Source of the DNA: Aldehydirespirator sp965248735
GTDB lineage: Bacteria; Actinomycetota; Acidimicrobiia; Acidimicrobiales; Aldehydirespiratoraceae
Length of the DNA stretch: 64,000 nucleotides
Assembly: GCA_965248735.1 (NCBI GenBank)
Contig: OZ252146.1
Span: 2,542,001-2,606,000 of the forward strand
Reading direction: 5' to 3'
Below the pieces are notes generated by a model, which saw only the letters and a program-made list of their open reading frames with translations, made no database searches and was not told the DNA's origin. Position 1 is the stretch's first letter. Every line of letters starts with the position of its first letter. Both the position numbers and the translations under genes were made by a program. Of the stretch, positions 51,344 to 62,050 are shown in pieces.

Positions 51344-52354
51344 GTGACGTCGGTGCCGGCTGAGAACGGGGCCAGGCTCCCGGTGGCCGAGCGGATGGCC
51401 CGGCTGCTTGGGGTGGTCCCCTGGGTCGTCAAGCAGAGTGGCGCCCACCTGGACGACATCGCGGCCCGGTTCGACTATCCCCGCGACCAGCTGCTGGAGG
51501 ACCTCACAAAGAGGCTGTTCTTCGTGGGGGTGCACCCGTTCACCCCTGACACCCTGATCGACGTCTTCATCGAGGACGAGATCGTCGACATCCAGTACGC
51601 GGACTGGTTCTCGCAACCCATGCGGCTCACCAGCGAGGAGGCAACCCGGCTGCTGGCCGCGGGCCGCACGGTGCTCGACATGTCGGAGGGGCGGGTGCGA
51701 CAGGGGGCCGGCGACGAAGCCGAGGCGGCCCCGCTCACACGGGCCCTGGCCAAGCTGAGCCTGTCGCTGGGGTCGGAGGTCGCGGACGCAGCCGGGCACG
51801 TCGACGTGTGCCTGGGCCATGCCCCCGTAGCCACGCTCGGCGAGCTGCGCCGCGCCATCGCTGAGCGGCGCCGGATCGAGATCGAGTACTACTCGCTGGG
51901 CCGCGACGTCATGACGTCCCGGGCCGTCGACCCGGCTCGGCTGCTGAGCCACGACGGCGTGTGGTACCTGTTCGGCTGGTGCTACCGCGCCGGTGCCGAG
52001 CGGGTGTTCCGCGTCGAGAGGATCCGAACGCTCGCGGTGACGGACGCGCCGGCGGACGTGCAGTTGCCAGCGGGGGTGGAGCCGGTCCTCGACATGGACG
52101 GCATCGGCCGGACGGCAACGATCCGGCTGGCGCCGGAGGCCGGTTGGGCCGCCGACTACCACGGGGCGCGCCGGCGGACCGAGCGGCCCGACGGCACAGT
52201 CGACGCCGTCTTCGCGGTGGCGAGCGAGTCGTGGCTGGCCCGGGTGCTGGTGCAGCTGGGTCCGCAGGCGGAGCTGTTGGCCTGCGACGAGGCCGTCGAC
52301 CGGGACCTGCAGGCCGCCACCGCGGCGCGGATGCTGGAACGGTACCGGCGGTGA
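51344..52354 (+). CDS. pafC: WYL-domain transcriptional regulator PafC
   Basis: 336 residues with the same layout as PafB, including a WYL core (PARLLSHDGVWYLFGWCYR). PafB and PafC act as a heterodimer. GTG start with TAGGGT six bases upstream. Its stop overlaps the signal peptidase gene as GTGA. The N-terminal ~110 residues are the divergent HTH part typical of PafC. Confidence 0.88.
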   Translation: MTSVPAENGARLPVAERMARLLGVVPWVVKQSGAHLDDIAARFDYPRDQLLEDLTKRLFFVGVHPFTPDTLIDVFIEDEIVDIQYADWFSQPMRLTSEEATRLLAAGRTVLDMSEGRVRQGAGDEAEAAPLTRALAKLSLSLGSEVADAAGHVDVCLGHAPVATLGELRRAIAERRRIEIEYYSLGRDVMTSRAVDPARLLSHDGVWYLFGWCYRAGAERVFRVERIRTLAVTDAPADVQLPAGVEPVLDMDGIGRTATIRLAPEAGWAADYHGARRRTERPDGTVDAVFAVASESWLARVLVQLGPQAELLACDEAVDRDLQAATAARMLERYRR

Positions 52355-53181
52355 CCGCGGATCTCGGGGCGCCGCGCACCGGGTCCGCGGACCGCCAACC
52401 TCGCCCAGCTGAAGATGGCCCGCTCGGGGCGCCGCGCACCGGGTCCGCGGGCGCCTCACCGGCGGGGGAGGCCCCGCTGGAAGGGGCGCTCCCGCTGGAG
52501 TGGGCGGTACCGCAAGCCGGAGACCCTCGACGGGAGGGGGAGGCTCCACAAGACGCGGAGGACTTGGAGCGGCCGGACGGGCTGCCCGGCGACGATGGTG
52601 CCGAGCGGCCTCCTCCTACCCCGGCACGGCGCGCCTGGGGCGCGGTGTTCGAGTGGCTGGTCGTGGGCGTCTGCGCGCTGGGGCTGGCCCTGTTGCTCAA
52701 GGCCTTCCTGGTGGAGGTGTTCGTTATCCCCTCGGGCTCGATGGAGCCCACCCTGATGGTCGACAACCGGGTGGTGGTGTACAAGCCCGGGTACCGCTTT
52801 CACGACGTCAACAGGGGCGATGTGGTGGTGTTCCACCATCCGGGCCAGACTGCCCAAGCCGACGACCTGATCAAGCGGGTCGTCGGACTGGGCGGCGAGA
52901 CCGTCGAGATCCGGGGTGGCCGCGTGTACATCGACGGCACTCGGCTGGAGGAGCCGTACCTCGCGCGGGCCGAGTCCACGTACCCCGCGGTGCCCATTCC
53001 CGGCTGTGTCAACGCCCCCGAACCGGATCGCTGCGTAGTGCCCGAGGGCAAGATCCTGGTGCTGGGCGACAATCGCCCGAGCAGCCGCGACGGCCGCTAC
53101 TTCGGCCCGATCGAGGTCGACACCGTGGTGGGACGGGCGTTTTTGAAGCTGTGGCCCCCGAACGACCTGGGCGGCCTATAG
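52351..53181 (+). CDS. lepB: signal peptidase I
   Basis: Membrane-bound peptidase that removes signal peptides from exported proteins. 276 residues: a Pro/Gly/Glu-rich N-terminal ~90 residues of low conservation, one membrane span (FEWLVVGVCALGLALLLKAF), the serine in IPSGSMEPTL, the lysine in DDLIKRVVGLGGE and box E GDNRPSSRDGRYFG. GTG start overlapping pafC. The cytoplasmic head contains a duplicated LGAPRTGSA caused by a 28-bp direct repeat. Confidence 0.92.
   Translation: MTADLGAPRTGSADRQPRPAEDGPLGAPRTGSAGASPAGEAPLEGALPLEWAVPQAGDPRREGEAPQDAEDLERPDGLPGDDGAERPPPTPARRAWGAVFEWLVVGVCALGLALLLKAFLVEVFVIPSGSMEPTLMVDNRVVVYKPGYRFHDVNRGDVVVFHHPGQTAQADDLIKRVVGLGGETVEIRGGRVYIDGTRLEEPYLARAESTYPAVPIPGCVNAPEPDRCVVPEGKILVLGDNRPSSRDGRYFGPIEVDTVVGRAFLKLWPPNDLGGL
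52363..52450 (+). repeat. 28-bp direct repeat within lepB
   Basis: CTCGGGGCGCCGCGCACCGG and the following eight bases occur identically at 52363-52390 and 52423-52450, exactly 60 bases apart, so the reading frame is preserved. It lies in the poorly conserved N-terminal head. Confidence 0.85.
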
Positions 53182-53220
53182 CCGCCGTCTGCGGCTGGGC
53201 TGCGGAGTGATGCCCGCCTG

Positions 53221-53967
53221 ATGGCTACCCGCATTGCGGCCTTGCTGGTGCCGCCCATCGCGTTTGCTCATCGCGGGGCCAGGGCCCATGCCCGCGAGAA
53301 CACGCTCGAGGCGTTCTCGCTGGCCCGCGACATGGGCGCCACCGGCATCGAGACCGACGCCTGGGTCACTGCCGACGGCCAGGTCGTCCTGGTCCACGAC
53401 GGCGCGGTGGCCAGACTGCCGGGGTTGCCCAGCCGCGGCGTGCTGGGCCGCTCGATCTCGGGGCTGGCCCGCGCCGAGCTGCCCTTCCACATTCCCACCC
53501 TCGACGAGTACTACGAGCACTGCGGCACGGACCTGCCGCTCAGCGTCGACGTGAAGGCCCGGGCCGCCTTCGAGGGCGTGGTCGAGGCCGCCCGGTTCCG
53601 CGGCGCGGCCGGGCGCCTGTGGGTCTGCCATCACGACGCCGGAGTGCTGGGCCGCTGGCGGGCGGCCGCGCCGGAGGCGAGACTCGTCCACTCCACCCGC
53701 CTGGACCGGCTCCCCAGGGGTCCCGAGCGCCACGCCGCCGACCTCGCCGAGGCTGGAATCGATGCGGTGAACATGCGGCGCGACGACTGGAACGGCGGAC
53801 TCACCACGCTCTACCACCGCTTCGGCGTGCTCGCCTTCGGTTGGGACGCGCAGCAAGGCCATCACATCGCCGAACTGGTCGACGCCGGCATTGACGCCGT
53901 CTACAGCGACCATGTCGACCGGATGGTGGAGGTGCTGGCCCGGTTCGGAGGCGACGCGGCCGAGTAG
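53221..53967 (+). CDS. glycerophosphodiester phosphodiesterase
   Basis: 248 residues of the GDPD TIM-barrel family. AHRGARAHARENTLEAF supplies the catalytic histidine and the ENT motif, and GIETDAWVTADGQVVLVHD supplies the metal-binding E-x-D and second histidine. No signal peptide, so it acts inside the cell on glycerophosphodiesters from lipid turnover. It follows lepB by 39 bases. Confidence 0.9.
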   Translation: MATRIAALLVPPIAFAHRGARAHARENTLEAFSLARDMGATGIETDAWVTADGQVVLVHDGAVARLPGLPSRGVLGRSISGLARAELPFHIPTLDEYYEHCGTDLPLSVDVKARAAFEGVVEAARFRGAAGRLWVCHHDAGVLGRWRAAAPEARLVHSTRLDRLPRGPERHAADLAEAGIDAVNMRRDDWNGGLTTLYHRFGVLAFGWDAQQGHHIAELVDAGIDAVYSDHVDRMVEVLARFGGDAAE

Positions 53968-54059
53968 GCGGCCGGCTGAGAGCATGAACTCCGGCCTATC
54001 CGCTCGGCCTCTACCGGCCGATCAGGGGACTTTGACGGCTCGCAGTAACGTTGCAGCCC

Positions 54060-54311
54060 ATGTGGATGCTGGCGCCGGCCGCGGCGACCGTGATCGCGCT
54101 CGCCGTGCTCGTTGCCGGTCTGCGCAGCGTGGCGCAGGCCGCGGCGGGCCTGACCGAAGCGCTGAGAAGGTCGTCGGCGACCGCGGTGGCCGGAGACGAG
54201 CTGTCGCGCCTCGCCGCTCGTCTGGGCGACCACGCCGAGGCAACCCGGGCCTCCGCCGACCGGGTGAGGGCCTCGCGGCCCGGCCGCAGCCGCCGCCGGC
54301 CTCGTAGCTAG
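54060..54311 (+). CDS. small membrane-anchored protein
   Basis: 83 residues: one N-terminal membrane helix (about 4-22), then a hydrophilic Ala/Arg-rich helix and a basic tail. The ATG has TAACGT eight bases upstream. It lies nine bases before tatA and could be coexpressed. I do not recognise a family. Confidence 0.5.
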   Translation: MWMLAPAAATVIALAVLVAGLRSVAQAAAGLTEALRRSSATAVAGDELSRLAARLGDHAEATRASADRVRASRPGRSRRRPRS

Positions 54312-54320
54312 GCTGCGAGG

Positions 54321-55184
54321 GTGGGAAATCTCGGCGGGGCGGAGGTCCTCGTGATCCTGCTCGTTGCCCTGATCGTGCTCGGACCCACCAAGCTGCCTCC
54401 CGCCGTCCGCCAGGTCGGAAAGGTGGTCGGAGAGATCCGCCGCATCGGCCAAGGCTTCCAGCAGGAACTGCGGGAGGCGGCGCAGCCCCTCAAGGAGGCG
54501 ACCGCCACGCTGAAGGCAGCCGACAAGGAACTGCGCGAGGCCACTAAGAAGCCCATGCAGGAGATGAAGGACACGTTGAAGGCCGCCGATCCCCGCAAGC
54601 TGGTCGAGCCTGCGGCGGCCGCGTCGGTCGCAGGCTCGGCCGCAGACAAGGGTTCGGCCGCAGACGAGGGCTCAAACGCTAAGGAGGGCTCGGCCGCAGA
54701 CGAGGGTTCGGCCGCGGACGAGGGCTCAAACGCTAAGGAGGGTTCGGCCGCGGACGAGGGCTCAAACGCTAAGGAGGGTTCGGCCGCAGACGAGGGTTCG
54801 GCCGCGGACGAGGGCTCAAACGCTAAGGAGGGTTCGGCCGCAGACGAGGGTTCGGCCGCGGACGAGGGCTCAAACGCTAAGGAGGGTTCGGCCGCAGACG
54901 AGGGTTCGGCCGCGGACGAGGGCTCAAACGCTAAGGAGGGTTCGGCCGCAGACGAGGGTTCGGCCGCGGACGAGGGCTCAAACGCTAAGGAGGGTTCGGC
55001 TGAGAGCACTGACCCCTTCGCAGGGATCGACTCCGGGGAGCGCAAGGCCTCTGTGGTGCGCGAAGTGGCCGATGCAGCCTCCAGCACCACCGACGAAGGC
55101 GCTGGGTGGCCCACGGATGACCCCGGTTCTGGCTCGGACACGGCCCCAGATGAGTCCGGCTCCGGCGCGGACACGGCCGCTTAA
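54321..55184 (+). CDS. tatA: Sec-independent translocase TatA/TatB with long repeat tail
   Basis: 287 residues. The first ~85 are the Tat component: short membrane helix, the hinge GPTKLPP and an amphipathic helix (RQVGKVVGEIRRIGQGF). The position next to tatC and the long helix fit TatB-like function as well. From residue ~105 the protein is 20 consecutive hexapeptides (GSAADE, GSNAKE), which is far beyond the usual length of the family (under 180). TAGGCT ends six bases before the GTG start. Confidence 0.88.
   Translation: MGNLGGAEVLVILLVALIVLGPTKLPPAVRQVGKVVGEIRRIGQGFQQELREAAQPLKEATATLKAADKELREATKKPMQEMKDTLKAADPRKLVEPAAAASVAGSAADKGSAADEGSNAKEGSAADEGSAADEGSNAKEGSAADEGSNAKEGSAADEGSAADEGSNAKEGSAADEGSAADEGSNAKEGSAADEGSAADEGSNAKEGSAADEGSAADEGSNAKEGSAESTDPFAGIDSGERKASVVREVADAASSTTDEGAGWPTDDPGSGSDTAPDESGSGADTAA
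54633..54992 (+). repeat. 20 in-frame 18-bp repeats in tatA
   Basis: The 18-bp units encode GSAADE/K and GSNAKE. They form higher-order 54-bp blocks (two GSAADE plus one GSNAKE), several of them identical, so the array is young and likely to vary in length. Confidence 0.92.
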
Positions 55185-55202
55185 GGACAGCCCGACGCAG
55201 CG

Positions 55203-56027
55203 ATGGCCAACGACAACGACAACGACAGCGGCACAGAGAATTCCGACGAGGGCGGCCACATGACGCTCATGGAGCACTTGGCCGAGCTCCGCAACCGCCT
55301 GATCAAATCGGCCGTGGCCGTAGCGGTGGGCGTTGTGGTCTGCTGGATCTTCTACCCCTTCATCCTGGACTTCCTGCTCGAGCCGTACTGCAAGACCTTC
55401 CCCGTGGAGGAGCGGATCGACTCCAAACTGTTTGGTGCCGAGGGTGGCTGCAACCTCTACGTGTCAAGCCCCCTCGAACCCTTCAACGTGCGGATTACGC
55501 TGGTCGGGTACGGCGGCTTCGCGCTGGCGATGCCGGTGTTGCTGTGGCAGGCGTGGCGCTTCATCGCGCCCGGCCTGTACCGCCACGAGAAGCGGTACGC
55601 GGTGCCGTTCGTGGCTGCGGGCGTGCTGCTGTTCTTCACGGGCGGGGCGCTGGCCTACTGGAGCCTGCCCCGGGCCCTCGAGTTCCTGAAGAACATCGGC
55701 GGTCCCGATCTGGTGTCCCTGTTCAGCCCGAAGCAGTACTTGGGCTTCGTGGTAAAGATGATGGTGGCCTTCGGCATCGCCTTCCAGTTCCCGATCGCGC
55801 TGATCGGGTTGCAGGCCACGGGCGTCGTCGAGAACCGCACCCTGCGCAAGGTCCGCTCCTACGCCGTGGTCGGGATTGTGATCCTGGTGGCGGTGATAAC
55901 CCCCAGCGGTGACCCCTTCACGCTCATGGCGCTGTCGATTCCGATGTACGCCTTCTACGAGATCGCGATCCTGTGGGGTGTGCTCACCCGCCGCCGGCAG
56001 CGAAAGCGTGAAGCGGCTGAGCGGTGA
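55203..56027 (+). CDS. tatC: Sec-independent translocase TatC
   Basis: Receptor for twin-arginine signal peptides. 274 residues with six membrane segments, a conserved MEHLAELRNRL near the N-terminus and FAIAMPVLL/WRFIAPGLYRHEKR-type features (here GFALAMPVLLWQAWRFIAPG). It follows tatA by 18 bases. Together they form the Tat system, which here adjoins the proteasome accessory genes as in many actinobacteria. Confidence 0.95.
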   Translation: MANDNDNDSGTENSDEGGHMTLMEHLAELRNRLIKSAVAVAVGVVVCWIFYPFILDFLLEPYCKTFPVEERIDSKLFGAEGGCNLYVSSPLEPFNVRITLVGYGGFALAMPVLLWQAWRFIAPGLYRHEKRYAVPFVAAGVLLFFTGGALAYWSLPRALEFLKNIGGPDLVSLFSPKQYLGFVVKMMVAFGIAFQFPIALIGLQATGVVENRTLRKVRSYAVVGIVILVAVITPSGDPFTLMALSIPMYAFYEIAILWGVLTRRRQRKREAAER

Positions 56028-56058
56028 GCCGTCGGCGGGAGCGCGCCGCGGCTGAGCC

Positions 56059-58287
56059 GTGACAGAGCCGGCGGGGGCTGGCTTCGTCCTCGACGAGTTC
56101 CAGCGCCGCGCCATCGAGCATCTCGACTCCGGACGGTCGGTGCTGGTGAGCGCGCCGACCGGCTCGGGCAAGACGGTGGTGGCCGACCACGCCGTCGACT
56201 CGGCCCTCGCCGCGGGCCGCAGAGCCTTCTACACCACGCCCATCAAGGCCCTTTCCAACCAGAAGTACCGCGACCTGTGTCGCCGGCTGGGACCGGCGCG
56301 AGTGGGGCTGCTGACCGGCGACAATGTCATCGCAGGCGACGCCGACGCGGTGGTGATGACCACCGAGGTGCTGCGCAACATGCTCTACGCGGGAGCAGTG
56401 GACGACAGGCTCGGTGCGGTCGTGCTGGACGAGGTGCACTACCTGGAGGACCCCTACCGCGGCCCGGTGTGGGAGGAGGTAATCCTGCACCTGCCTTCCG
56501 CGGTGGCGCTGGTGTGCCTGTCGGCCACGGTCTCCAACCATCGGGAAGTGGGCGACTGGCTCAACCGCGTGCACGGCCCGACCGCGGTGGTGGCCGAGAC
56601 CAGGCGGCCCGTGCCGCTGACCAACCTGTACGCGGTGGGCCGGCGCCGCTCCGACGCGGTGCAGCTCGTGCCAACCTTCGCAGATGGCAGACCCAATCCC
56701 CAGGGAAGCCGCTTTGACGCGCCCGCATCATCGCGGGGGCGACGCGGCTCGGATCGTTCGGTGGGCGGGGGGCGACGCGGCTCGGATGGTCCGGTGGGCG
56801 GGGGGCGACGCGGCTCGGATGGTCCGGTGGGCGGGGGGCGACGCGGCTCGGATGGTCCGGTGGGCGGGGGGCGACGCGGCTCGGGTCGTCCGGTGGGCGG
56901 GGGGCGACGCGGCTCGGATGGTCATCCGGCGCGCCGGGCGCACCACCGCGGCGGATTGTGGCGACCGCCTCGACGCATCGACCTGCTGGCTGAGTTGGAG
57001 GCGCGCGGCCGACTGCCGGTCATCTGGTTCGTGTTCAGCCGCAAGGGATGCGACCAGGCTGTGGCCCGACTGGCCCGCGACGGAGTTCGCTACACCGACG
57101 ACGCCGAGGCGGCCCGCATCGACGAGCTGGTTGAGGCCCGCACCGGCGGTCTCGATCCGGCCGATCTCGACGCGCTGGGGGCCCGCGGCTGGGCCGCTCA
57201 ACTGCGCCTGGGCATCGCGTCGCACCACGCCGGGATGGTCCCCGTCTTCAAGGAGGTGGTGGAGCGCTGCTTCGCTGAGGGACTGGTGAAGGTAGTGTTC
57301 GCCACCGAGACCCTGGCGCTGGGCGTGAACATGCCCGCACGCAGCGTGGTGATCGACAAGCTCATGAAGTACGACGGCCAGCGCATCGCCCCGCTCAGCG
57401 CAGCCCAGTACACGCAGTTCACCGGCCGGGCCGGGCGCCGCGGCATCGACGAGGCCGGCTGGGCGGTAGCGCTGTGGTCGCCGGAATGTGCTTTCGAAGA
57501 GGTGGCCCAGTTGGCCTCAAACCGGTCCTTCGAGCTGCGTTCGGCCTTCGGTCCCACCTACAACATGGTGGCCGGCCTGCTCGCTCGCATGCCCGCGAAG
57601 GAGGCCCGCGACCTGTTGGCCCGCTCCTTCGCCCAGTACCAGGCCGACACCGCGTCCTCGCCGGTGAGCCTCTCGCAGCAATTCGATGCTGTCGTGTCGG
57701 TGTTGCGCAAGCGGGGCCACCTCGACGGCTGGGTGCTCACCGCTTCGGGAACTCTGGTGAGGCGCATCTTCCACGAGATGGACCTGTGCGTGGCCGAGGC
57801 GCTGTCCGGCGGGCTGCTCGACGGCCTGTCGGCGCCCGAGTTGGCCTCGGTGCTGTCGGCCTTCACCTACGAGCACCGCTCGCCGGGCCCGCGCCCGGAG
57901 GTGTGGATCCCCTCGGGCCCCGCCTACCGCCGCCTGAGCCGCATCGGAGCGGCCCTGGACGATCTGCGCCGGGTCGAGCGGGGCTCCGGCGCGGGGTCCA
58001 CCCGGCTCCTGGAGACCGGCTTCGCGCCTGCGGCTCACCGCTGGGCGTCGGGGGAGCCGTTGGAGGCCCTCATGGATGAGGGCTTCTCCGCTGGCGACTT
58101 CGTGCGCAACCTCAAGCAGTTGATCGACTTGGCGCGCCAGATCGCTGCGGTGGCGCCCAATGCCGGCACCGCCAGGGTGGCCCGGCAGACGGTCGAGGCG
58201 CTGAACAGGGGAGTGGTGGCGATGTCGGGCGCCATGGACGAGGACGATCCGACCCCCTCAGCGGCGATCGCTCCGAATTCCTTGTAG
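56059..58287 (+). CDS. Mtr4/Ski2-like DEAD/DExH RNA helicase (HelY-type)
   Basis: 742 residues. Helicase motifs APTGSGKTVVA, DEVHYLEDPYRG, LSATVSN, and in the second domain ATETLALGVNMPARSVV and QFTGRAGRRGID, typical of the Ski2-like group. A DSHCT-type C-terminus (about 620-720) follows. Between the two RecA domains (about residues 225-290) there is an Arg/Gly-rich insert built of an 11-residue repeat (GGGRRGSDGPV). The role is probably RNA turnover or remodelling. GTG start, 31 bases after tatC. Confidence 0.88.
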   Translation: MTEPAGAGFVLDEFQRRAIEHLDSGRSVLVSAPTGSGKTVVADHAVDSALAAGRRAFYTTPIKALSNQKYRDLCRRLGPARVGLLTGDNVIAGDADAVVMTTEVLRNMLYAGAVDDRLGAVVLDEVHYLEDPYRGPVWEEVILHLPSAVALVCLSATVSNHREVGDWLNRVHGPTAVVAETRRPVPLTNLYAVGRRRSDAVQLVPTFADGRPNPQGSRFDAPASSRGRRGSDRSVGGGRRGSDGPVGGGRRGSDGPVGGGRRGSDGPVGGGRRGSGRPVGGGRRGSDGHPARRAHHRGGLWRPPRRIDLLAELEARGRLPVIWFVFSRKGCDQAVARLARDGVRYTDDAEAARIDELVEARTGGLDPADLDALGARGWAAQLRLGIASHHAGMVPVFKEVVERCFAEGLVKVVFATETLALGVNMPARSVVIDKLMKYDGQRIAPLSAAQYTQFTGRAGRRGIDEAGWAVALWSPECAFEEVAQLASNRSFELRSAFGPTYNMVAGLLARMPAKEARDLLARSFAQYQADTASSPVSLSQQFDAVVSVLRKRGHLDGWVLTASGTLVRRIFHEMDLCVAEALSGGLLDGLSAPELASVLSAFTYEHRSPGPRPEVWIPSGPAYRRLSRIGAALDDLRRVERGSGAGSTRLLETGFAPAAHRWASGEPLEALMDEGFSAGDFVRNLKQLIDLARQIAAVAPNAGTARVARQTVEALNRGVVAMSGAMDEDDPTPSAAIAPNSL
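56738..56922 (+). repeat. 33-bp tandem repeats within the helicase gene
   Basis: Five full units and a partial sixth begin at 56738, 56771, 56804, 56837, 56870 and 56903. They are in frame, encode RRGSDGPVGGG-type RGG-like peptides, and lie in the linker between the helicase domains. Confidence 0.9.
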
Positions 58288-58356
58288 TTGTGGGCGTGTG
58301 AGCACCCTCAGCGCAGGAATGTCGGCGCAGCGGCCCCAGGCCGGCCCGGAGACCGC

Positions 58357-58998
58357 ATGATTGGCGAGCGCGGTCCTGGCTGGGGCGCCGACTGGGGCGA
58401 GGCCGGCGAGATCCCTGCAGATGCCCTAACGGCGGTGAACGACGCCGCCGCGGGCGACATCGTGGCCGATGCCCGCCGGGCCAACCGGGCGGTGCCTCCG
58501 GTGGTTCTTACGGGCGGCGACCTGGCCCGCACCCTCGGTGTGGCGCAAGCTGGCGTCGGCAAGGCTGCGGCGGCTTCGGCCGGCACACGGGTGGTCGTCG
58601 ACGCGGGAGCCGCTCTGATCGATGGCCGGCTCCACTGGTTCGTCGCCCATCTCGTTGCCCGCAGATCGTGGTGGCGGGGCCGGCTGCTGGTGGTAGCCAA
58701 CGCCTCGTTCATCGGGCGCTGGAACGCGGCGCCCCGGTCGCATCCCGGGGACGGGCGTCTCGACGTGTTCGACGCCAGCCCGCGGCTGTCGGTGCGCCTC
58801 GCGGCCCGCCGCCGCCTGCCCTCGGGCACCCACGTTCCTCATCCGGACATCACCCAGCGCCGCACCGCGGCAGCCCAATACGACTTCGACCCGGCCCTGG
58901 ACATCTACCTGGACGGCCACCGCCTGGCCCGGGCCCGAACCCTCAGCCTGCGGGTGGAGCCCGGCGCCCTAGAGGTCTGGATTCCTGCCGGAACCTGA
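58357..58998 (+). CDS. diacylglycerol-kinase-like C-terminal domain protein
   Basis: 213 residues. The second half (LLVVANASFIGRWNAAPRSH, DGRLDVFDASP and DIYLDGHRLARARTLSLRVEP) has the pattern of the C-terminal beta-sandwich of lipid kinases of the YegS/DAGK family. The N-terminal nucleotide-binding domain with its GGDGT motif is absent, so kinase activity is not expected. ATG 58357 is the first reasonable start. Substrate and role unknown. Confidence 0.6.
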   Translation: MIGERGPGWGADWGEAGEIPADALTAVNDAAAGDIVADARRANRAVPPVVLTGGDLARTLGVAQAGVGKAAAASAGTRVVVDAGAALIDGRLHWFVAHLVARRSWWRGRLLVVANASFIGRWNAAPRSHPGDGRLDVFDASPRLSVRLAARRRLPSGTHVPHPDITQRRTAAAQYDFDPALDIYLDGHRLARARTLSLRVEPGALEVWIPAGT

Positions 58999-59051
58999 GA
59001 GGCCCCGCGGTCCGGCGCAGGCACTCCCGCTCGGCCTCTAGGATCACAGCC

Positions 59052-60224
59052 ATGGAAATCGCTGAAGCCAAGCAGCGGGCGTGCGACGAGATCGATCGCC
59101 TGGCTCCCGAGCTGCTCGACGTGTCGCACCGCATCCACGCCCGGCCCGAGCTGTGCTTCGAGGAGCACCACGCGCACGACCTGCTCACCGAGGTGCTGTC
59201 CGACCACGGCCTGGCTGTGCAGCGCCGCGCCTACGGCCTCGACACCGCCTTCGAGGCCCGCGCCGGCGCCGGTGACGGACCGGTGGTTGCGGTGGTGTGC
59301 GAGTACGACGCCCTCCCCGGGATCGGCCACGCCTGCGGTCATAACATCATCGCCGCGTCGGGCCTGGGCGCAGGCCTCGCCCTGGCCGCCCTGGCCGGCG
59401 AGGCCGGCGGGCGGGTGGCGGTCATGGGAACCCCTGCGGAGGAGGGCGGGGGAGGCAAGGAGTACATGCTGCGGGCGGGTGCGTTCTCCGACGCCGACGC
59501 GGCCATGATGGTGCACCCCGCCAACCACGAGCTGAGTGTGTTCCACGCGGTGGCGGTGCAGCGGCTCAACGCCCGCTACACGGGCGCGGCGGCCCACGCC
59601 GCGGCCGCGCCCGAGAAGGGCCGCAACGCGCTCGACGCGGCTGTGCTCGGCTACAACGCCGTCGCCGCGCTGCGCCAACACATCCGAGACGACGAGCGGA
59701 TCCACGGCGTGTTCATCGACGGCGGCACGAAGGCCAACATCGTCCCGGCCACGGCCGCAGTCGAGTGGTATGTCCGCTCCACCGACCTGTTGACCCTCGA
59801 ACCGCTCAAGGAGAGGGTGGCCGCGTGCCTGAGAGGAGGCGCGGACGCGGCCGGCTGCGGGCTGGACATCGAATGGGCCGACCCGGCCTACGCCGACATG
59901 AATGACAACCCCGCGCTGCTGGACTGCTACCTGGCCAATCTTGGGGCGGTGGGCAGGGCGACCGTGCCCAACTCGGCGGCCCGCGTGGTGGGCAGCACCG
60001 ACATGGGCAACGTGAGCTACACCCTTCCCTCCATACATCCCATGATCAAGGTGGCGCCCGACGAGGTGCCCATCCACACTGAGGCCTTCGCCGAGTACGC
60101 CCGAGGCCCCGAGGGCGACTCGGCGGTCATCGACGGCGCCAAGGTGCTGGCCATGACCGCGCTGGACTGCTGGCTCGACACCGCGGTGATGGCGGCGGCC
60201 CGGGCCGCGTTCGCGGCGTCCTGA
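59052..60224 (+). CDS. M20-family amidohydrolase
   Basis: 390 residues, metal-dependent hydrolase of the M20 group that includes AbgB and N-acyl amino acid hydrolases. ELCFEEHHAHDLL near residue 33, GHACGHNIIAASG (metal ligands) and GTPAEEGGGGK are present, then a dimerisation domain and a GSTDMGNVSY region at the C-terminus. TAGGAT ends seven bases before the ATG. No signal peptide. Likely substrates are amide-linked amino acid or aminobenzoyl compounds. Confidence 0.88.
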   Translation: MEIAEAKQRACDEIDRLAPELLDVSHRIHARPELCFEEHHAHDLLTEVLSDHGLAVQRRAYGLDTAFEARAGAGDGPVVAVVCEYDALPGIGHACGHNIIAASGLGAGLALAALAGEAGGRVAVMGTPAEEGGGGKEYMLRAGAFSDADAAMMVHPANHELSVFHAVAVQRLNARYTGAAAHAAAAPEKGRNALDAAVLGYNAVAALRQHIRDDERIHGVFIDGGTKANIVPATAAVEWYVRSTDLLTLEPLKERVAACLRGGADAAGCGLDIEWADPAYADMNDNPALLDCYLANLGAVGRATVPNSAARVVGSTDMGNVSYTLPSIHPMIKVAPDEVPIHTEAFAEYARGPEGDSAVIDGAKVLAMTALDCWLDTAVMAAARAAFAAS

Positions 60225-60276
60225 CCCCTCCCGCGATCCGCGCCCGGCGTCGGCTGCGCCCCTAAGGTCGCGCCCT

Positions 60277-61908
<1,632 letters not shown>

Positions 61909-62050
61909 GCCCTCGGACGCTCGGATGCGACGTGCGCCTGCCCGGGGCGTGGCCCTGGCCGCGTGCCACCGACGGAATGCTGTTGCACCCCGCCGATCTG
62001 TGCCTATGATCCGCCGGACATCCTCTGGCCGCGACCCCTCAACAGGAGCG

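Noticed and set aside
54032..54051. TTGACG and TAACGT as a -35/-10 pair before the small gene at 54060
   Set aside because: They are only eight bases apart, too close for a sigma-70 promoter. The TAACGT box alone fits the leaderless pattern.
54633..54992. Regular repeats that might be taken for a CRISPR-like array
   Set aside because: Units are 18 bp without spacers and are in frame inside tatA. The same holds for the repeats at 56738-56922 and 62203-62385.
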